Below, one piece after another: positions 1 through 7,232 of a stretch of DNA of 64,000 nt. Numbering within the stretch: position 1 is the first letter of the stretch; every line of letters begins with the position of its first letter. The position numbers were made by a program, and so were the translations under genes. The stretch is from UBA4416 sp036676295 (GTDB taxonomy: Bacteria; Bacteroidota; Bacteroidia; B-17B0; Aurantibacillaceae), in NCBI GenBank assembly GCA_036676295.1, contig JAKFDE010000025.1, positions 1 through 64,000 on the forward strand, written 5' to 3'. The notes below the pieces were generated by a model. That model saw nothing but the letters and a program-made list of their open reading frames with translations, did no database searches and was not told the origin of the DNA.

Positions 1-695
1 GCATCCACAAAGCGTTTAATTTCCTGAATGGCATTACTGACCAATACGGCTAAAAAATTATCACCATAACCTAAACCATGGCAAATACCGCCTGCAACCG
101 CTACTACGTTCTTTAATACAGCTGACAATTCTGTTCCGTAAATATCATCGCTGCTGGAACATTTGATATAACGGCAACGCATAAAGTCACACAACTCATC
201 CGCATTAGCCACATTGCTGCAAGCTAAGGTTAAATAAGATAATTTTTCAAGCGCCACTTCCTCAGCGTGACAAGGACCTGTAATAACTCCAATGTTTTCG
301 AAAGGCACTTGATAAACTGTGTTTAAATATTCGCCTACAATTAAATTGTATTCGGGCACAATACCTTTAATGGCAGAGAACACAATTTTATTTTCGAAAC
401 AATTTTTTGGTAAATTCTTTATCGTATCATGAATAAACGCTGATGGAACTGCTAAAATAACAATATCTGATTTTTGTACCGTAGCTGCCAGATCGTTTGA
501 TAATTGCAGTCTTTTCAGATCAAAAGTTACAGAACTTAAGTAACGCGGATTGTGCGTGTATTCATTCACAAAATTAATATCTTCCTGGTTTCTGAAATAC
601 CAATTAACGTTTGACGTATTAGTGCACAAAATTTTTACTAAAGCCGTTGCCCAACTTCCACTTCCTATAACTGCTATTTGTTTTGAATTTATCAT
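1..695 (-). CDS. gpsA: Glycerol-3-phosphate dehydrogenase [NAD(P)+], partial
   Basis: This enzyme reduces dihydroxyacetone phosphate to sn-glycerol-3-phosphate for phospholipid synthesis in the cytoplasm. I translated the minus strand by hand. The protein begins MINSKQIAVIGSGSWATAL, with the dinucleotide-binding glycine motif at residues 11-16. It carries ITGPCHAEE and later ELSAVLKNVVAVAGG, which holds the family's catalytic lysine. The frame stays open for 231 codons to the window edge, so about the last 100 residues are missing here. The ATG follows an AT-rich spacer with no Shine-Dalgarno sequence. It lies downstream of the exonuclease gene on the same strand, separated by a palindromic intergenic repeat, so co-transcription is uncertain. 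Confidence 0.93.
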   Translation of the reverse strand, partial: MINSKQIAVIGSGSWATALVKILCTNTSNVNWYFRNQEDINFVNEYTHNPRYLSSVTFDLKRLQLSNDLAATVQKSDIVILAVPSAFIHDTIKNLPKNCFENKIVFSAIKGIVPEYNLIVGEYLNTVYQVPFENIGVITGPCHAEEVALEKLSYLTLACSNVANADELCDFMRCRYIKCSSSDDIYGTELSAVLKNVVAVAGGICHGLGYGDNFLAVLVSNAIQEIKRFVD

Positions 696-717
696 ATTTT
701 ATAATCTTATTTTGTTA

Positions 718-818
718 CGCAGATCTCACAGATATTCGCGGATCATTTTAAATGTGTTAAATATCCAATTTATGTCCTTTGAATCTGCGCGCATCTGCGA
801 TACCGATAACTATCGGTA
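718..818. repeat. Palindromic intergenic repeat (CGCAGAT family)
   Basis: The left arm (718-733) reads CGCAGAT-5nt-CAGAT. The right arm (783-799), read on the other strand, has the same pattern, so the two face each other. A perfect 8-bp hairpin TACCGATA-AC-TATCGGTA (801-818) follows. A looser relative with CACAGAT words lies at about 23950-23985. The element fills the gap between the exonuclease and gpsA and may act as a transcript-end structure. Confidence 0.55.
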
Positions 819-837
819 CTGCGTGCAACATAAACAA

Positions 838-1533
838 TTATGCGTAAATAATATCTTTATCGTTCAAAGGCTCCGATCCCTTTAAACACTGATAGATACG
901 CGCTAAAGTCACTACATCTTTCATGCAGTATTCTTTAATGCGTTCTATGTTTTTTTCTTCGTAAAAAACTTTAGCAATTTGGCTTCCATCAATATCATCT
1001 TTTGGTGATGGAATATTAAAAATGTGAGCCAATAAATTCAACGAGGTGAAATTCTTCACATCTCCAAAACGCCACATTTCCATCGTGTCTAAATGCTTTA
1101 CTTCCCATGGTTTAAACCCTTGAATTTGAAGCAGTTTAGGCAATGGCAATCTATTAACTAATAAGCGGCGACACAAAAACGGGAAATCAAATTCCTTACC
1201 ATTATGCGCGCATAAAAAATGTTCTTTGGTATTAAAATGTTTTTGCAACAGTTTAGAAAACTCGATCAAGATCTCTTTTTCATTATCTCCGGCAATAGCT
1301 TTAGTTCTAAATTTTCCTTCAGAAATATAACCTAAACCAATGCATACTACCTTTGCAAACTCAGCATAAATACCGGCTTTGGCATACTGCTGCTCAGAAG
1401 TGATATCTTTTAGATACATCCATTTTTTATCCCACAATTCTTTCTCAGATGGAGATAATTCTTTGTAAGTATAATGAATGGGAGCAGTTTCGATATCGAT
1501 AAATAAGATATGCTCTATTTTAACAACGCTCAT
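838..1533 (-). CDS. DEDDy-type 3'-5' exonuclease (PolB-like exonuclease family)
   Basis: This is a predicted ribonuclease-H-fold 3'-5' exonuclease of the family resembling the proofreading domain of family-B DNA polymerases. The acidic motifs are visible: FIDIETAP near residue 10 (ExoI), CAHNGKEFDFPFL in the middle (ExoII) and YCMKDVVTLARIY near the C-terminus, which gives the Y-x3-D signature of ExoIII. At 231 residues it is a stand-alone nuclease with no polymerase domain. Its start overlaps the end of folA by 4 bases (ATGA type), so the two are probably translationally coupled. The substrate is not evident from sequence; a role in DNA repair is inference. Confidence 0.82.
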   Translation of the reverse strand: MSVVKIEHILFIDIETAPIHYTYKELSPSEKELWDKKWMYLKDITSEQQYAKAGIYAEFAKVVCIGLGYISEGKFRTKAIAGDNEKEILIEFSKLLQKHFNTKEHFLCAHNGKEFDFPFLCRRLLVNRLPLPKLLQIQGFKPWEVKHLDTMEMWRFGDVKNFTSLNLLAHIFNIPSPKDDIDGSQIAKVFYEEKNIERIKEYCMKDVVTLARIYQCLKGSEPLNDKDIIYA

Positions 1534-2024
1534 ATTTTTTCAAACTTTTGAAAGGTATAATCGTATTTGTTTTTTTCATCAGCAAAATGTTTTTCTTCCC
1601 ACACCAATTTGTATTTAGTTAGATCGATCTCATCAAAATACACATCACCGTCAATAATTGTATGTACTAAGGTTCTATAGATCACATCTACCAGATGCAT
1701 CGATTGTTTATAGATCTCGCCTCCACCAATGATATATACATTCTCTTCTTTGTGTAAATTTGCAATTGCCTGTTCAATACTAGATACAACTTCAACATCA
1801 AATTTTTTATCGCTATTGAAATTTGCGTCTCTTGTTATCACTACATTTTTTCTGCCCGGTAAAGCTCTGCCAATGGATTGAAATGTTTTTCGTCCCATTA
1901 CAATAGGGCCACCCATGGTGATGTTTTTGAAAAACTTTAAATCGGCAGGTAAATGCCATAACAATTGGTTGTTTTTACCAATGGCATTGTTTAAGGAGGT
2001 GGCTATTACAATGGCTACTGTCAT
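1530..2024 (-). CDS. folA: Dihydrofolate reductase
   Basis: Reduces dihydrofolate to tetrahydrofolate with NADPH in the cytoplasm, supporting thymidylate, purine and methionine synthesis. The 164-residue length is normal for bacterial DHFR. Family motifs are clear: AIVIATSLNNAIGKNNQLLW near the N-terminus, with the substrate-binding LPADLKFFK just after it, GRKTFQSIG near residue 45, and YIIGGGEIY near residue 100 for cofactor binding. It is followed with a 4-base overlap by the exonuclease gene. One copy of an interspersed palindromic repeat sits just upstream. Thymidylate synthase, the usual neighbour, is not in the window. Confidence 0.96.
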   Translation of the reverse strand: MTVAIVIATSLNNAIGKNNQLLWHLPADLKFFKNITMGGPIVMGRKTFQSIGRALPGRKNVVITRDANFNSDKKFDVEVVSSIEQAIANLHKEENVYIIGGGEIYKQSMHLVDVIYRTLVHTIIDGDVYFDEIDLTKYKLVWEEKHFADEKNKYDYTFQKFEKI

Positions 2025-2036
2025 ACGTTTTACTTG

Positions 2037-2060
2037 TTCTCGACTACGCTCGAACTGACA
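2037..2060. repeat. Interspersed 24-bp palindrome-type repeat, copy 1
   Basis: The sequence starts TTCTCGACTACG and ends CTCGAACTGACA. It matches the copies at 3410-3433 and (inverted) 37448-37471 except for one base, A instead of C in the centre. It lies in the gap upstream of folA. Confidence 0.75.
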
Positions 2061-2069
2061 AAAAATTAA

Positions 2070-2474
2070 TTAATAAGCTAGATCTTCGATAAAGAAAAAG
2101 AACACAACTGCAGCAACCCATTCTTTCTTCACGCCTTTGCATTCTCCAATTCTACTACCATTTTTATAAATGTCACCATCTTCTTCTATTTGTCCTATAC
2201 GGCTACCATCTTTATACACATCGCCATCAGACTCTATCTGCCCTACTCTGCTTCCGTTTTTATAAATATCACCATCGGATTCTATTTGCCCAACCCGGCT
2301 ACCATTTACATACACATCGCCATCAGATTCAATTTGTCCTTTACGAGAACCATTGATGTAAACATCTCCATCAGATTCGATCTCTCCTTTTTTACTTCCG
2401 TTGATGTAAAGGCTTTGAGCCGATGTAGTAGTGTAGATAAACCCACAGGCTAGAATTAAGATTAGTTTTTTCAT
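2070..2474 (-). CDS. Secreted protein with five 16-residue NGSR/ESDGD repeats
   Basis: I cannot assign a function. Residues 1-20 form a signal peptide ending in SAQ, so the protein should leave the cytoplasm. Residues 22-101 are five near-identical 16-residue units of the form x-Y-x-NGSR-x-G-x-IESDGD, and residues 102-112 begin a sixth that ends at ECKG. The tail is hydrophobic (AAVVFFFFIE, about 121-130). The regular glycine/aspartate turn spacing suggests a small all-beta solenoid or flower-like fold; the unit resembles the bacterial '4-fold beta flower' repeats, but that is a guess. The repeats are also similar at DNA level (48-bp period), so unit number may vary between strains. Confidence 0.75.
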   Translation of the reverse strand: MKKLILILACGFIYTTTSAQSLYINGSKKGEIESDGDVYINGSRKGQIESDGDVYVNGSRVGQIESDGDIYKNGSRVGQIESDGDVYKDGSRIGQIEEDGDIYKNGSRIGECKGVKKEWVAAVVFFFFIEDLAY

Positions 2475-2525
2475 GTTTTTTAGATAAAAGATTAAAGACT
2501 CAAGATAAAAGACCTGTAAATAAAA

Positions 2526-3359
2526 TTATTTTCTGTAACTCACTTCAACTTTATGAAGATCGATGATCGGTTTTAAGAACTCTTCTAAATCGTATACACA
2601 TAATTGAGAAGCTGCGTCGCACAATGCTTTTTCAGGATCTGGATGAGTTTCAATGAACATACCATCAATACCACTTGCTACGCCTGCTCTTGCTAATACA
2701 GGTAAAAACTCACGCGCTCCACCTTTTTTATCAGAACTTGGAATACCATATTTACGTACACAATGTGTTACATCAAATACTACGGGGTAACCAATGTTAT
2801 TCATATGATAAAATGCACGAGGGTCAACGATCAGATCATTGTATCCAAACGAATAACCACGCTCTGTTAAGATCACTTGGTCATTGCCACTTTCTACACA
2901 TTTTTGTACAGGATGTTTCATATTATCAGGTGCTAAAAACTGACCATGTTTAATATTGATCACTTTTCCTGTTTTTGCTGAAGCCACTAATAATGACGAT
3001 TGCATACATAAGTAAGCCGGTATCTGTAATACATCAACTACTTCTCCTGCAGCTGCTGCCTGATCGTGTGAGTGAATATCGGTTAATATCGGAAAACCAA
3101 ATTGTGTTCTGATCTTAGCAAGCATTTCACAACCTTTAGCTAAACCGGGTCCTTGATAATAACTTAAACTACTACGGTTATCTTTTGTGAAAGACGATTT
3201 ATAAATGATCTTGATCTTTAAACGTTCAGAAACTTCTTTCAGCATTTCTGCTGTTTTCATCATCGTTAATTCATCTTCAATCACACATGGTCCTGAGATC
3301 AAGAATAGATCATCGCTTCCGCAATTGATGTCTCCTACTTTTACTATTTTTTTTGTCAT
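2526..3359 (-). CDS. kdsA: 3-deoxy-8-phosphooctulonate synthase (KDO8P synthase)
   Basis: Condenses phosphoenolpyruvate with arabinose-5-phosphate to give Kdo-8-phosphate, the committed step to the lipopolysaccharide inner-core sugar Kdo. The 277-residue length is standard. The motif ISGPCVIED (residues 21-29) carries a cysteine where the metal-independent E. coli enzyme has an asparagine, which points to the metal-dependent class. Other family blocks are YKSSFTKDNRSS, ILTDIHS and FDVTHCVRKYG. It follows kdnA and kdnB on the same strand after a 78-base gap with an interspersed repeat. The three genes together build the Kdo precursor and its 8-amino derivative. Confidence 0.96.
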   Translation of the reverse strand: MTKKIVKVGDINCGSDDLFLISGPCVIEDELTMMKTAEMLKEVSERLKIKIIYKSSFTKDNRSSLSYYQGPGLAKGCEMLAKIRTQFGFPILTDIHSHDQAAAAGEVVDVLQIPAYLCMQSSLLVASAKTGKVINIKHGQFLAPDNMKHPVQKCVESGNDQVILTERGYSFGYNDLIVDPRAFYHMNNIGYPVVFDVTHCVRKYGIPSSDKKGGAREFLPVLARAGVASGIDGMFIETHPDPEKALCDAASQLCVYDLEEFLKPIIDLHKVEVSYRK

Positions 3360-3382
3360 AATATTTTGTTTTTAATTTGTTA

Positions 3383-3433
3383 TGTCACTTCGAGTAGATA
3401 ATATCAAGGTTCTCGACTCCGCTCGAACTGACA
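3383..3433. repeat. Interspersed palindrome-type repeat, copy 2 (paired arms)
   Basis: The arm TGTCACTTCGAG (3383-3394) faces the 24-base word at 3410-3433, which starts TTCTCGACTCCG and ends CTCGAACTGACA. Together they can fold into a hairpin with an unrelated loop. The 24-base word is the exact reverse complement of the copy at 37448-37471. It sits between kdnB and kdsA. Confidence 0.8.
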
Positions 3434-3437
3434 AAAA

Positions 3438-4520
3438 TTATAATCTTCTGAATAAATCTTTAATGTAATCCATAGTGGCAATTTCCTTGTAATTGTCGCC
3501 AAAAGCATGGTTCCACATAAATGGTAAATTGTATGATACAGTTGCCATTGCTGTGATCGTTTCTTCGCTCCACTCTTTACTTAAATTTTGAGGTAACACA
3601 ATTTTATGTTTTTCGATCATTTGCATAAACTCGCTATGGCCTTTTAAATAAATATCGCCTAAGTGTTGAAAAATAACACAGTTCGCATAACAGTGGCGAG
3701 TTCCATGGATCTTAGATAAACCATAACTCAAGGCATGGCATACACCTACTTCGCTATACGTTAAACTTAAACCTCCCATTAAAGACGCTACCATTAATTT
3801 ATCATCATTTTCAGGAGTTCGGCCAGCATGTTCTCCTAAATACACTTCTCTGCAAAGCTTTAAGGATTGCTCACCATACGCTAAAGAAAAAGCATTATTA
3901 CGAATTCCTGTTTCTGATTCGATGCAATGGATGTAAGTATCCATTCCTGTATAGAACCACCAATCTGTAGGGACAGAAGCAATTAATTCAGGATCAAGGA
4001 TCACCTGATTAAATACAGTCCAATCACATTTTAACCCTAATTTTTTTTCAGGACCAGTTAATACCGCTGTCATTGATACTTCGGCACCTGTACCTGAAAT
4101 AGTTGGTACGCCCAAATGATAAATGCCCGGCTTTTTGATAAGATTTAATCCCTGATATAACGTTGATGACCCTTCGTTAGTTAACATTAACGATAAAGCT
4201 TTTGCAATATCCATAATGCTTCCTCCGCCAATGCCTATCACTCCGCTTGGTAATCCTTGTTTAGCAAGGATCTCATCTCGCATCGTATCAATTTGTTCAG
4301 TAGTTGGTTCATGCGGATCAACATCAATGTAATAGATCAGATCCTCAGGCTTGTTTTGTAATTTGGTTGATAAAGGCTTTCCTTTAAAATAATTATCTAC
4401 CACATACACGAAGTAGTTTTTATTCTCTTTACGAATAGGTTCTACTGTCTCAGCTAACTGAGCAAAAGAACCACGTCCATAAGTTACCTTATCAATGTTT
4501 TTAAAATTTTTGTGTTGCAT
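3438..4520 (-). CDS. kdnB: Kdo 8-oxidase KdnB (iron-containing alcohol dehydrogenase family)
   Basis: Predicted to oxidise the C8 hydroxyl of Kdo to the aldehyde, the first of two steps to 8-amino-3,8-dideoxy-Kdo (Kdo8N). The protein belongs to the iron-containing (group III) alcohol dehydrogenase family: GIGGGSIMDIAKA at residues 96-108 binds the dinucleotide, and the histidines in DTYIHCIES, VCHALSYGLSKIHGTRH are at the family's metal-ligand positions. The specific assignment rests on context: its ATG shares one base with the stop of the adjacent aminotransferase (TAATG), and kdsA follows. KdnA/KdnB were characterised in Shewanella as a pair. Without this context it could only be called an iron-dependent alcohol dehydrogenase. 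Confidence 0.87.
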   Translation of the reverse strand: MQHKNFKNIDKVTYGRGSFAQLAETVEPIRKENKNYFVYVVDNYFKGKPLSTKLQNKPEDLIYYIDVDPHEPTTEQIDTMRDEILAKQGLPSGVIGIGGGSIMDIAKALSLMLTNEGSSTLYQGLNLIKKPGIYHLGVPTISGTGAEVSMTAVLTGPEKKLGLKCDWTVFNQVILDPELIASVPTDWWFYTGMDTYIHCIESETGIRNNAFSLAYGEQSLKLCREVYLGEHAGRTPENDDKLMVASLMGGLSLTYSEVGVCHALSYGLSKIHGTRHCYANCVIFQHLGDIYLKGHSEFMQMIEKHKIVLPQNLSKEWSEETITAMATVSYNLPFMWNHAFGDNYKEIATMDYIKDLFRRL

Positions 4521-5728
4521 TAGGCGTTTTCAGTTTTTAGAGCTTTGGTTACACATTCAGAAATTTTTCCGGCTAAGGTTGTCATATCTGCTTCTGTCCA
4601 TTTATACTTGATACCAAACGAAATTAAACGACCTATTGTTTCCTGCGTTTTAGGTAACTGTAAATTTTTATAATCCTGTGGAGCTCCTAATATTTCAATC
4701 GGTAACTTAGAAACAGTGCGTAATTCTTTGATATGATCCCACTGATTGATAAAATGATACATGTTTTTAAACCAGTAATCAAACCCAACAACTCCTGAGG
4801 CTTTCATTTCGTCAACCACACGTTGAGCAGTTGCTGTATCAGGCAATAAAAGGTTCAAACAGGTTGCGGAGTCCCCATCAGGATCTGCCAACTTAGCAAA
4901 AGAAATTCCCTCTGTTTTTGATAACAGATCCACTAAGAATTTTTTGTTGGCACGGTTCTTTTCTTTGATCTGAGGAACTCTGCGAGTTTGCGCTACACCC
5001 ACAGCAGCATGCAATTCAGAGATACGGTAATTAAATCCTAAATACGGATGTTGCTCCATACCACGCACTGCACCAATATGATCATGGCCGTGATCGCTGT
5101 ATACATCTGCTTTTTTATAAGTTGTTTCGTCATTAGTAACTAAAACACCACCTTCTCCCGCAGTTGCAATTTTAAAGAAGTCAAAAGAATAACATCCGGC
5201 ATTACCAAATAAACCGGTATAAGTTCCTTTGTAAGACGAAGCGAAAGACTGTCCTGCATCTTCCACTAAAATCAAATTATGATCTTTTACAACCTTCATG
5301 ATCGAATCCATTTCGGCCATACCACCACACATGTGTACCAAACAAACAGCTTTGGTTTTTGGTGTAATAGCTTTTTTAATTCCTTCTGCGCTTAAGCAAA
5401 GTGTTTCATCAATCTCGGCAAATACCGGCAATGCACCAATAAACAAAACCGCTTCGATAGTTGCCATAAATGTAAAAGGTGGCACAATAACTTCATCACC
5501 CGCACCAATACCGCTTGCAGCAAGGGCTGTAGCCACAGCTGTTGAGCCACTACTCATGGCATGCGCAAATTTGGCTCCTGTGATCTTACGTACTTCAGTC
5601 TCAAAATCTTTTGCTTTCCAATGATTGTTACGCAATGCATCGTGATTATAACGAAACAACACTCCGGTAGATAATACGTCTTCTATTTCCTTGCGCTCCT
5701 CTGCGCCAAATAATTCTGTTCCAGGCAT
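4520..5728 (-). CDS. kdnA: 8-amino-3,8-dideoxy-Kdo transaminase KdnA (DegT/DnrJ/EryC1/StrS family)
   Basis: Predicted PLP-dependent aminotransferase that aminates 8-oxo-Kdo to Kdo8N. The fold is that of sugar aminotransferases: SSGSTAVATALAASGI (59-74), PPFTFMATIEA (83-93), VEDAGQSFAS with the cofactor-binding aspartate at 157, and FFKIATAGEGG with the probable Schiff-base lysine at 186. At 402 residues it has typical length. It is the first gene of the minus-strand group kdnA-kdnB-kdsA, and KdnB begins inside its stop codon. The upstream gap of about 180 bases should hold the promoter, but I see no clean consensus there. The dedicated cytidylyltransferase for Kdo8N is not in the window. Confidence 0.87.
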   Translation of the reverse strand: MPGTELFGAEERKEIEDVLSTGVLFRYNHDALRNNHWKAKDFETEVRKITGAKFAHAMSSGSTAVATALAASGIGAGDEVIVPPFTFMATIEAVLFIGALPVFAEIDETLCLSAEGIKKAITPKTKAVCLVHMCGGMAEMDSIMKVVKDHNLILVEDAGQSFASSYKGTYTGLFGNAGCYSFDFFKIATAGEGGVLVTNDETTYKKADVYSDHGHDHIGAVRGMEQHPYLGFNYRISELHAAVGVAQTRRVPQIKEKNRANKKFLVDLLSKTEGISFAKLADPDGDSATCLNLLLPDTATAQRVVDEMKASGVVGFDYWFKNMYHFINQWDHIKELRTVSKLPIEILGAPQDYKNLQLPKTQETIGRLISFGIKYKWTEADMTTLAGKISECVTKALKTENA

Positions 5729-5912
5729 AATATGTGGTTTTTAGTTAGTTAAAATTTAAGATCATAAAGTTATTAAAAATAATGGGACAAAAGCATTTTA
5801 AAGATGCGTTATTTCAACAATCATCTTAACAGATGAGGCGCTGATTTTAAGCTAATTAGCTCTTAAAAAGGAATAAAACGGAATGTGAAATAATACTAAA
5901 AAAGCGAAGCGA

Positions 5913-6374
5913 TTAGTTAGGTAAAAAATTGAAGGTACTTGGTTCTTCGATCACTCCAAAATTAATGGATGATAATTTCCCGTTTTCGAAATAACAATCT
6001 AAGCCGGCTTCATCAAAACTCAGTCGTTTCTCGCCCCATTCCTGATGTTCAGAATCGCTTAAGGTGAAATTATTTTTTTTCATCAAATCGATGACCTGTT
6101 GTTCTTTTAATGAAAAGATCTTTTCATTGAACAATAAGGTGTTTTCGTTATCTACTTCAACACTGCTAAATTTTTTAAAATTTTTATTATCAAAAAATAA
6201 AGAAAACCCTTTTGACCAGTAATGTAAGACGGTGCAAGATGTTTCTAATATATCATCATTTAAGACTTGTACCTCCTCTGCTTTACCAAAAACAAGTTCT
6301 GCGTCAGCGGTAGTTTGTCCAAAATTAAAGTTTGAAAAACCTTTTAATAAATTTATTTGTGCTTTAAAGTCCAT
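5913..6374 (-). CDS. Hypothetical protein
   Basis: I do not recognise this family. The product is 153 residues, acidic, without signal peptide, membrane segment or repeats, so probably cytoplasmic. It starts MDFKAQINLLKGFSNFNFGQ and includes a block 'GKAEEVQVLNDD' followed by mixed strands (LHYWSKGFSLFFDN), which suggests a small alpha/beta or beta-rich fold. It lies alone on the minus strand between kdnA and the divergent tRNA-Lys gene. Base composition resembles the neighbouring chromosome. Coding status is supported by an intact frame, normal codon use and an ATG with no competing frame. Confidence 0.7.
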   Translation of the reverse strand: MDFKAQINLLKGFSNFNFGQTTADAELVFGKAEEVQVLNDDILETSCTVLHYWSKGFSLFFDNKNFKKFSSVEVDNENTLLFNEKIFSLKEQQVIDLMKKNNFTLSDSEHQEWGEKRLSFDEAGLDCYFENGKLSSINFGVIEEPSTFNFLPN

Positions 6375-6452
6375 ACGTCGGTATAAAAATAATTTTTAAA
6401 GCCTTTATAAACAAGCCTTTCCAAAGAAATAAAAAAAAAATAAAAAAAAGTT

Positions 6453-6482
6453 TTGCAAGTTTAAAATTGGTTTATATATTTG
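6453..6482 (+). promoter_or_regulatory. Promoter of tRNA-Lys (Bacteroidota consensus)
   Basis: TTG at 6453-6455, 19 bases, then TATATTTG at 6475-6482 match the Bacteroidota vegetative promoter TTG-N19-TAnnTTTG exactly. A 5-T/8-A tract precedes it. The tRNA starts 34 bases downstream. Confidence 0.85.
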
Positions 6483-6516
6483 CAGCCCGAAAAGGAAACA
6501 ACGTTCTTAAATTAAT

Positions 6517-6589
6517 GATTCTGTAGCTCAGTTGGTAGAGCAATACACTTTTAATGTATGGGCCCTGGGTTCGAGTCCCAGCAGGATCA
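6517..6589 (+). tRNA. tRNA-Lys (UUU)
   Basis: The cloverleaf can be drawn by hand. The acceptor stem GATTCTG pairs with CAGGATC (one G-T pair). The D-stem is GCTC/GAGC. The anticodon stem is ATACA/TGTAT with loop CTTTTAA, giving anticodon TTT at 6550-6552. The T-stem CTGGG/CCCAG encloses TTCGAGT. The discriminator base is A. The 3' CCA is not encoded and must be added enzymatically. A strong promoter lies upstream and an intrinsic terminator downstream, so this is a single-gene unit. Confidence 0.97.
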
Positions 6590-6616
6590 CTAGAATAAAG
6601 TTTTGTTTTCGATTTT

Positions 6617-6646
6617 AAAAAGGAGGTTATTTAACCTCCTTTTTTT
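6617..6646 (+). terminator. Intrinsic terminator of tRNA-Lys
   Basis: Perfect stem AGGAGGTTA / TAACCTCCT with a 2-base loop, extended by A/T pairs and followed by a T run. Confidence 0.92.
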
Positions 6647-6663
6647 ATTGCCTATATTTAACC

Positions 6664-7209
6664 ATGGATACTAACAAAGAACTTGTTATTGAGCAAACCA
6701 AAAACTGGATCAAAAAAGTTGTGATCGATTGCAACTTCTGCCCTTTTGCAGCCAAACCATTCATGCAAAAAAGTATTCGTTACACAGTTGAAGATTCAAT
6801 TAATGCAACAGATAGTTTAGTTTTGCTACAACAAGAGTTAGAATTTTTAGGTAAAGAGAGTTCTATAGAAACAAGTTTTATTATTTTCCAAAACGATTTT
6901 AAAAATTTTGATGATTATTTAGATTTAATCTCTGATGCTGAAGAGTTGTTATTACAACTAGGATATGATGGTGTTTATCAAATAGCCAGCTTTCATCCGG
7001 ATTATTGTTTTGCTGACTCAACTGAAGATGATGCGGCTAATTACACCAATCGTTCTATTTACCCAATGCTGCATTTGTTAAGAGAAGATAGCATTACCAA
7101 AGCGTTAAGCTTATACAAAGAGCCGGAAACGATCCCTGAAAACAATATGGCTTATACTCGCAACAAAGGGTTAAAGTATATGCAACTATTGCGTGCAGCC
7201 TGTTTATAA
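6664..7209 (+). CDS. DUF1415 family protein
   Basis: The 181-residue product matches the DUF1415 pattern: an N-terminal helix ending in WIKKVVIDCNFCPFAAKPF (two cysteines, residues 21 and 24), a central FIIFQNDFKNFDDYLD segment and YQIASFHPDYCFADS followed by NYTNRSIYPMLHLLRE. The function of the family is unknown; conserved Cys, His and Asp residues suggest a small-molecule or metal-binding role. There is no signal peptide, so it should be cytoplasmic. It is the first gene after the tRNA terminator and is followed after 23 bases by a lipoprotein gene. Confidence 0.8.
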   Translation: MDTNKELVIEQTKNWIKKVVIDCNFCPFAAKPFMQKSIRYTVEDSINATDSLVLLQQELEFLGKESSIETSFIIFQNDFKNFDDYLDLISDAEELLLQLGYDGVYQIASFHPDYCFADSTEDDAANYTNRSIYPMLHLLREDSITKALSLYKEPETIPENNMAYTRNKGLKYMQLLRAACL

Positions 7210-7232
7210 TATCAAAAGGCTTTTGTACCTTT

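Noticed and set aside
550..885. Plus-strand open frame of 111 codons
   Set aside because: It is antisense to gpsA and runs through the palindromic repeat; the minus-strand frame has clear family motifs.
2190..2453. Plus-strand open frame opposite the 16-residue repeat protein
   Set aside because: It mirrors the repeats of the real gene on the other strand and has no own signals.
5765..5792. Possible kdnA promoter (TTTTG and TAACTTTA on the minus strand)
   Set aside because: Spacing is only 15 bases and the -7 box has a mismatch in its last base; too weak to list.
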